Source: Streptomyces misionensis (GTDB lineage Bacteria; Actinomycetota; Actinomycetes; Streptomycetales; Streptomycetaceae). Taken from it: DNA of 64,000 nt. The position numbers were made by a program, and so were the translations under genes. This document shows positions 60,207 through 64,000 of the stretch, piece after piece; the stretch's first letter is position 1; each line of letters opens with the position of its first letter. A model generated the notes under the pieces. That model searched no databases and had not been told where the DNA came from. It saw only the letters and a program-made list of their open reading frames with translations. The stretch lies in contig NZ_VOGW01000087.1 of the NCBI RefSeq assembly GCF_007896895.1, positions 57,891 through 121,890 of the forward strand, read 5' to 3'.

Positions 60207-60932
60207 GTGACGGCGACCGCCTTCGACGGCTTCGCCCGGGCCTGGCGGGAACTGGAGGCGCCGGTCGTGGCGGTGCTGCGCGACCGGCTTTCGGCCCTTC
60301 GCCCGCACGCGGGCTGGACGGAGGAACTGGAGGGCCTGGCCGCGCTGCCCGCCGACGGCGAGGTGTGGTGCGTCGATGTCGTCGACGGGGCGGTGCAGTT
60401 CATCCAGGGGCTCCCGCAGTTCTGCGTCAGCCTGGCTCTCGTCCGCGATGGCAGGCCGACGGCGGCCGTGCTGCACGCGCCGCTGTTCGGCGAGACCTAC
60501 CTGGCCGCCCACGGCCACGGCGCCACGCGCGACGACCGTCCCGTCCGTCCTTCGGCCAAGACCGACACGGCCGCCACGATCGTCGCCACCAGCCAGCCCC
60601 CGCTCATCGCCCGGCAGCCCGAAGCGGCACACGAGGCGGGGCGCTCCCTCACCGCCGTACTCCCCCGCGTCGGCGCGGTGCGCAACCTCGGACCCACCTC
60701 CTGGCAGATCGCCGACGCCGCCGCCGGCCGCCTCGACGCGTTCTGGCAGTACGGCCGGGACGACACCAACCTGCTGGCGGGCGCACTGATCGCCGAGGAG
60801 GCGGGCGCCGTCGTCACCGACATGAACGGCGAGCCCTGGTCCGCCGGTGCCGACGGCATCCTGGTGGCGTCCGGGCACCTGCACGGCCGGCTGCTGGGCA
60901 TCCTCACCGAGGGCGGCGCACAACGGCGGTGA
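60207..60932 (+). CDS. Inositol monophosphatase family protein
   Basis: A 241-residue FIG-superfamily phosphatase. The metal-binding DxxDG-type motif is VDVVDGAVQFIQGLPQFCVS, and the C-terminal motif is WQIADAAAGRLDAFW with GALIAEEAGAVVTDMNGEPW. The first motif (GEExx) is replaced by WTEELEGLAALPADGEVW, and Asp-Ile-Asp is VDVVDG, so metal binding may differ from true IMPases. GTG 60207 start. It is divergent from the histidine kinase with only 45 bp between. Confidence 0.8.
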   Translation: MTATAFDGFARAWRELEAPVVAVLRDRLSALRPHAGWTEELEGLAALPADGEVWCVDVVDGAVQFIQGLPQFCVSLALVRDGRPTAAVLHAPLFGETYLAAHGHGATRDDRPVRPSAKTDTAATIVATSQPPLIARQPEAAHEAGRSLTAVLPRVGAVRNLGPTSWQIADAAAGRLDAFWQYGRDDTNLLAGALIAEEAGAVVTDMNGEPWSAGADGILVASGHLHGRLLGILTEGGAQRR

Positions 60933-61023
60933 CCTCGTCGGCGACCTCGTCCTTCCGCGCCTTCCGCTCAAGGTGCCCCGCGCCGGGGCGCAGGCGCCAT
61001 ACGCTTGTCGCGGCGGGCGCGGA

Positions 61024-61308
61024 TCAGCCGATGTGCCAGGAGAAGCCGCCGCCGTTGCCGACGGCGACGACGAACGTCACGAGCATGAGAACGAGGTCGA
61101 GCACTCCGAGGCCGATGTCCCACTTCGCCATCGGGGAGCCGGTCTGCCGCAGCGCCACGGCGCCGAAGACGATGGCCAGCGGCCCCAGGATGATCGGCAG
61201 GAAGAAGATGCCGACGATGCCGCAGACAAGTCCCGCTATCGCCAGCCCGTTCGTCCGGCTTGCCCTGTGCACGCCTGTTCTACCGTAAGAAACCACGGTC
61301 TCTCCCAA
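61024..61308 (-). CDS. DUF4190 small membrane protein
   Basis: A 94-residue protein with two hydrophobic helices (GLAIAGLVCGIVGIFFLPII and GVLDLVLMLVTFVVAVGNG) in the DUF4190 pattern (NGLAIAGLVCGIVG). It should be an integral membrane protein; the role is unknown. TTG 61308 is the annotated start; GTG 61296 would remove four residues and is equally possible. Confidence 0.75.
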   Translation of the reverse strand: MGETVVSYGRTGVHRASRTNGLAIAGLVCGIVGIFFLPIILGPLAIVFGAVALRQTGSPMAKWDIGLGVLDLVLMLVTFVVAVGNGGGFSWHIG

Positions 61309-61403
61309 ACCATCGTGTTGGCTTCGTTTCTCACCTTCCGTTCACTTCTGGTTGCCCGTCAGCGCCGTGTCATGCCTGCGGAAAGCTGAGCCAAAGCCGG
61401 ATA

Positions 61404-61431
61404 GTTGTCACATAGGCAGGCTTGTTGTCAC
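61404..61431. repeat. GTTGTCAC repeats, left group
   Basis: GTTGTCAC occurs at 61404-61411 and 61424-61431, exactly 20 bp apart. It lies 100 bp beyond the stop of the SCO6745-type gene and is the reverse complement of the right-hand group. Confidence 0.5.
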
Positions 61432-61529
61432 CTACGAGGTTGCTGGTGGGAGCAGGCTGTGACTGAAACGGGATAGTGGACCCCGTTAGGACCTGCCTGA
61501 TCACGGAGATCTCTGGCAATTTCTGTGTG

Positions 61530-62381
61530 TCACCGCGAGCCTGTGGCCGCCAGGGTCGCAGTGATGGGTTCGAGGTTGTTGATCAGTTCGTCGAGTTCGG
61601 CGGGGGACAGGGCGTCGTAGGGCGGGATGGCGAGTTCGTCAGTGAGGGTTTCGATGCGTTGTTTGGTCGCGCGGCCCGCGTCGGTGAAGTGGCCGTCGAT
61701 GTCGACGAGTCCGCGTTCGCGCATGCCGCCCATGACCGCGGCCAGGCGCTCTTTCGGCAGGTGATGGATGCGTCCGAACGACTCCGGGGGGTGGATGCCC
61801 AGCTTCAGGGCGGAGAGCACGTGGGCCTCCGTACCGCCGATGCGCGCGCCGACGAGAGCGGCGATGTGCCCGTCGCCGCGGTGTTCGCGCAGCATGGTCG
61901 CGGAATGCCACAGCCGGGCGACGGGGTCACTGGGTACCTCAAGGGTGCGCATGCCGGCGTACATCACCCGGCCTTCGGTAGGAGCGCTCGTCGCGGCCTT
62001 GGTGGTCAGGTCCGCGGCGCGCACCAGACCCGGGGACCCGGCCAGCTCGTCGCCGAGGATGCGCCGTAGGGAGGCCGCGCTGCCCCGCTCGCGCGCGGCG
62101 ACGCAGGCCTCGGGCGAGATCGTCTCCCAGGCGCTGGGGATGTGCCGTGCGGCTTCCCCGTCGGCGAAGTTGTAGAAGGCCGCGTGCACGACTTGGGCCG
62201 ACACTCGCCCCAGTGGTGCGGCGCGGCTGGCGAAGTAGCCGTCCCAGTAGGTGCGGTGGCCGAGTGCGGCCAGTTCCTCGTTGCACTCGTCGGCCAGGAA
62301 CGTGACCAGGCAGATCGGCTCTAGGAGCTCGAACATGCGACGTGCGATGTGAGTCATCGGATGCAAGCGCGTCTCGCCCAT
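61530..62381 (-). CDS. SCO6745-type protein (helical, MarR-like C-terminus)
   Basis: A 283-residue protein of the actinobacterial SCO6745-type family, as I recall it. The N-terminal helical part is ARRMFELLEPICLVTFLADE then CNEELAALGHRTYWDGYFAS. The C-terminal part resembles a winged helix (LVDIDGHFTDAGRATKQRIE). Members are sometimes annotated as MarR-like; a biochemical role is not established. ATG 62381 has GGGAG six nt upstream. It stands alone, flanked on both sides by inverted groups of GTGACAA repeats, which may mark a mobile unit. Confidence 0.72.
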   Translation of the reverse strand: MGETRLHPMTHIARRMFELLEPICLVTFLADECNEELAALGHRTYWDGYFASRAAPLGRVSAQVVHAAFYNFADGEAARHIPSAWETISPEACVAARERGSAASLRRILGDELAGSPGLVRAADLTTKAATSAPTEGRVMYAGMRTLEVPSDPVARLWHSATMLREHRGDGHIAALVGARIGGTEAHVLSALKLGIHPPESFGRIHHLPKERLAAVMGGMRERGLVDIDGHFTDAGRATKQRIETLTDELAIPPYDALSPAELDELINNLEPITATLAATGSR

Positions 62382-62517
62382 TGGCTTCTCCCTTTGTCGG
62401 GTGTGCCGACTTGGACCGTCCGGCATACCAAGACTCATCGGTGACCGAAGGAAAGCAGTGCAGAAGGGTTGGCGTCTGCGTGGCTGTGTATGCGAGAGCG
62501 GGCTCAGGTCCAGCCTG

Positions 62518-62633
62518 GTGACAAGAAAGACTGCCGAATGAGCGCCTGTGACAGGCCGGATGCCTCACGTGTGACAACCGGGCTGCCTCGGTCGTCCCCA
62601 TTCACCAGCTCAGCCGGTCCCGCTGGTGACAAC
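62518..62633. repeat. GTGACAA repeats, right group
   Basis: GTGACAAG (62518-62525), GTGACAGG (62548-62555), GTGACAAC (62571-62578) and GTGACAAC (62626-62633) share one orientation, inverted relative to the left group. The stretch 62634-63044 holds only fragments I cannot assign. Confidence 0.5.
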
Positions 62634-63044
62634 TCCTGAGCTTCGGCTCAAAAGCACGGGCAAGTCCCGGCGCGCCGAGGAAAAAGGGTCTCAAAGACCC
62701 CGCCGCACGGGCCACCGGGCCGCGGTTCACGGTCGTCGAACGGGACTGCACCGCGATCGCCGCCCGGGTTCGTCCGCCGATCCACGGGCCCGGCCTCCCC
62801 CAGCAGCGCCACGGCCCACAACGCCGTGGACGCGTTCACCCCGACACCTCCGCCAGGCCTGCCAACTCGACGGAGCCTCCGCCGACTTGACACCGCACTT
62901 CAAAGGGCTGGTGGGACCGGTTTTGGAGTGCTCACGCTGGTCGGGAGTGGCTGTCTGCGGAGTAGAGCATCCGTCAGGTTGGTGGTCCTGCTGGTGAGCC
63001 TGGCTCACTTAGAAAACGTCTCATTTGGTGGGGGAAGTCTCTCG

Positions 63045-63440
63045 TCATGGGTTGAATGCGCGCTTCATCAGGTGGCTGGTGTCAAGCGAGAAGTCGAGGG
63101 ACTCGTAGAAGGGGACGATCTCCGGACTGGCAACGAGCAGGGTGTTGCGGGTCCCTTGCACCTTGGCCCACTCCACGAGCCTCCTGACCATACTGCGGCC
63201 GAGACCGGAGCCTTGATGGTCCGGATGGACGGCGACATCAACGATCAAGAGATACAGGGTCTTGTCGCCGACGAGCCGCGCCATGCCGACCGCTTGCTCG
63301 CGGTGGCGGGCAACCACCCCGAACTGCGTCGCCTCCAGGGCGACGCCGCAGTCGGTGGGCGAGGGCGAGCCCCAGCCCACCGAAGCGCGCAGGTCCCGGT
63401 ATTCGCGGACGCTTGGAAGAACCTCATCGATCCGGTACAT
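63045..63440 (-). CDS. GNAT family N-acetyltransferase
   Basis: A 131-residue acetyltransferase. The acetyl-CoA loop is VDVAVHPDHQGSGLGRSMVR (QGSGLG as R/Q-x-x-G-x-G/A), and FYESLDF is the usual C-terminal aromatic motif. It opens VREYRDLRASVGWGSPS, as in small YhbS/ElaA-like proteins. Between it and the transposase stop are only 10 bp, so it may be a passenger of, or truncation point for, the insertion element. Confidence 0.85.
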   Translation of the reverse strand: MYRIDEVLPSVREYRDLRASVGWGSPSPTDCGVALEATQFGVVARHREQAVGMARLVGDKTLYLLIVDVAVHPDHQGSGLGRSMVRRLVEWAKVQGTRNTLLVASPEIVPFYESLDFSLDTSHLMKRAFNP

Positions 63441-63450
63441 GGCCGGGAGA

Positions 63451-64000
63451 CTAGCGATCTACCCCAGCCGCCAGTCGGCGGTAGCAGATGAGGGTGGCGG
63501 CGATGCCGGCGAAGGCGAGGAGGTGTTCGGCTTTGCGCTCGTAGCGCCGGTGCAGACGGCGGCATCCCGCAAGCCAGGCCACCGTCCGCTCCACGGTCCA
63601 ACGATGTCGGCCCAGCCGCTGGGAGGACTCGATGCCGTTGCGCGCGATGCGCGGAGTGATGTTCCGCGAGCGCAGCCATCGCCGCAGATGGTCGTAGTCG
63701 TATCCCTTGTCGCCATGGAGCTTGGCGGGCCGTCGTCGGCGCGGTCCACGCCGGGAGCGGATCGGCGGGATACCTCGCACCAGAGCCTCCAGGCCTTGGC
63801 TGTCGTGGGTGTTCGCAGCGGAGATACCGATAGAGAGGGGCAGACCGGTCCGCTCGGTGATCAAATGGATCTTTGAGCCCTTCTTCCCGCGATCTACGGG
63901 ATTCGGACCCGTCAGGTCCCCCCTTTCGCTGCCCGCATGTTCACCGAATCGATCGCACAACGCGACCAATCCAGAGCGCCACGCGCACCGAGCTCGTCCA
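63451..64000 (-). CDS. IS5-family transposase, C-terminal part, with probable -1 frameshift
   Basis: This is the C-terminal half of a DDE transposase (IS5, IS427-like group); the 5' part lies beyond the window edge. Upstream frame: DELGARGALDWSRCAIDSVN then MRAAKGGT and a stop at about 63913. Downstream frame, to 63451: GPNPVDRGKKGSKIHLITER, LHGDKGYDYDHLRRWL (second Asp) and HRWTVERTVAWLAGCRRLH (Glu). The catalytic Asp and Glu therefore come from different frames, joined at AAAGGGGGG (63926-63918). Whether the element is still active cannot be judged. Confidence 0.85.
   Translation of the reverse strand, partial: GRARCAWRSGLVALCDRFGEHAGSERGDLTGPNPVDRGKKGSKIHLITERTGLPLSIGISAANTHDSQGLEALVRGIPPIRSRRGPRRRRPAKLHGDKGYDYDHLRRWLRSRNITPRIARNGIESSQRLGRHRWTVERTVAWLAGCRRLHRRYERKAEHLLAFAGIAATLICYRRLAAGVDR
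63918..63926 (-). promoter_or_regulatory. Slippery heptamer-type -1 frameshift site
   Basis: On the minus strand A-AAG-GGG-GG lies at the junction of the two transposase frames, five nt before the upstream-frame stop. A-rich then G-run sequences of this form are standard -1 signals in IS5/IS427 elements. Confidence 0.6.

Overview
The window looks like part of a Streptomyces chromosome. It is very GC-rich, with strong G/C at third codon positions, frequent GTG starts and purine-rich ribosome binding sites. It carries family markers typical of the genus: a cyclic-nucleotide-domain (family 2B, EshA-type) encapsulin, nickel superoxide dismutase with its processing protease, a P450-ferredoxin-reductase set, a lanthipeptide synthetase, a Tat-exported intradiol dioxygenase and many TetR/LysR/LacI/HxlR regulators. 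There is no ribosomal, tRNA or core replication gene. Gene remnants are unusually dense, which fits an accessory chromosome-arm setting; that placement is inference.

Layout. 0.3-2.9 kb: family 2B encapsulin shell and polyprenyl-diphosphate synthase, its likely cargo. 3.1-4.9 kb: DUF952, VOC and AraC genes, then a MarR/isochorismatase fusion scar. 5.0-7.5 kb: sodN and sodX (divergent), a CGNR zinc-finger regulator and a methyltransferase. 7.6-8.8 kb: an ABC ATPase that appears chimeric at Walker A, C-rich low-complexity DNA and a phosphatase-tail remnant. 9.0-11.7 kb: a compact class IV lanthipeptide locus (60-aa precursor plus LanL) followed by a shattered methyltransferase. 12.1-18.4 kb: acyl-CoA dehydrogenase, acyl-CoA ligase, TetR, MFS transporter and serine hydrolase, a possible carboxylic-acid uptake and activation module. 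18.8-23.2 kb: hemerythrin-like protein and a TetR-P450-ferredoxin-reductase cluster whose reductase has a one-base insertion. 23.5-25.4 kb: SRPBCC-DUF4166-TetR(pseudo) operon behind two perfect palindromes.

25.5-31.5 kb: oxidoreductase, small lipoprotein, secreted GH16 glucanase with two ricin-type domains, LysR/cupin pair and an unknown protein. 31.6-38.6 kb: a LacI-controlled alpha-xyloside system (GH31 alpha-xylosidase, binding protein, two permeases) with three matching GAAGCGCTTC operators and no dedicated ATPase. 39.0-43.9 kb: CBM20 and GMC-oxidoreductase remnants back to back, aldo/keto reductase, two YceI proteins, a frameshifted M91-like metallopeptidase and a secreted unknown. 44.1-49.6 kb: GNAT, flavin amine oxidase, a 990-aa kinase/carrier/aminotransferase fusion and an Lrp regulator, suggesting amine catabolism. 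49.8-52.8 kb: HxlR, alpha/beta hydrolase, NTF2-like protein and DMT exporter. 53.1-60.9 kb: intradiol dioxygenase, LD-carboxypeptidase, cysteine desulfurase, AraC remnant, P-loop kinase, orphan histidine kinase and inositol monophosphatase-like protein. 61.0-64.0 kb: DUF4190, an SCO6745-type protein flanked by inverted groups of GTGACAA repeats, a GNAT and an IS5-type transposase cut by the window edge.

The most notable points are the encapsulin/prenyltransferase pair, the minimal class IV lanthipeptide locus with a CCG-type cyclase, and at least ten independent gene scars. Several scars join fragments of unrelated genes and so cannot be sequencing errors.
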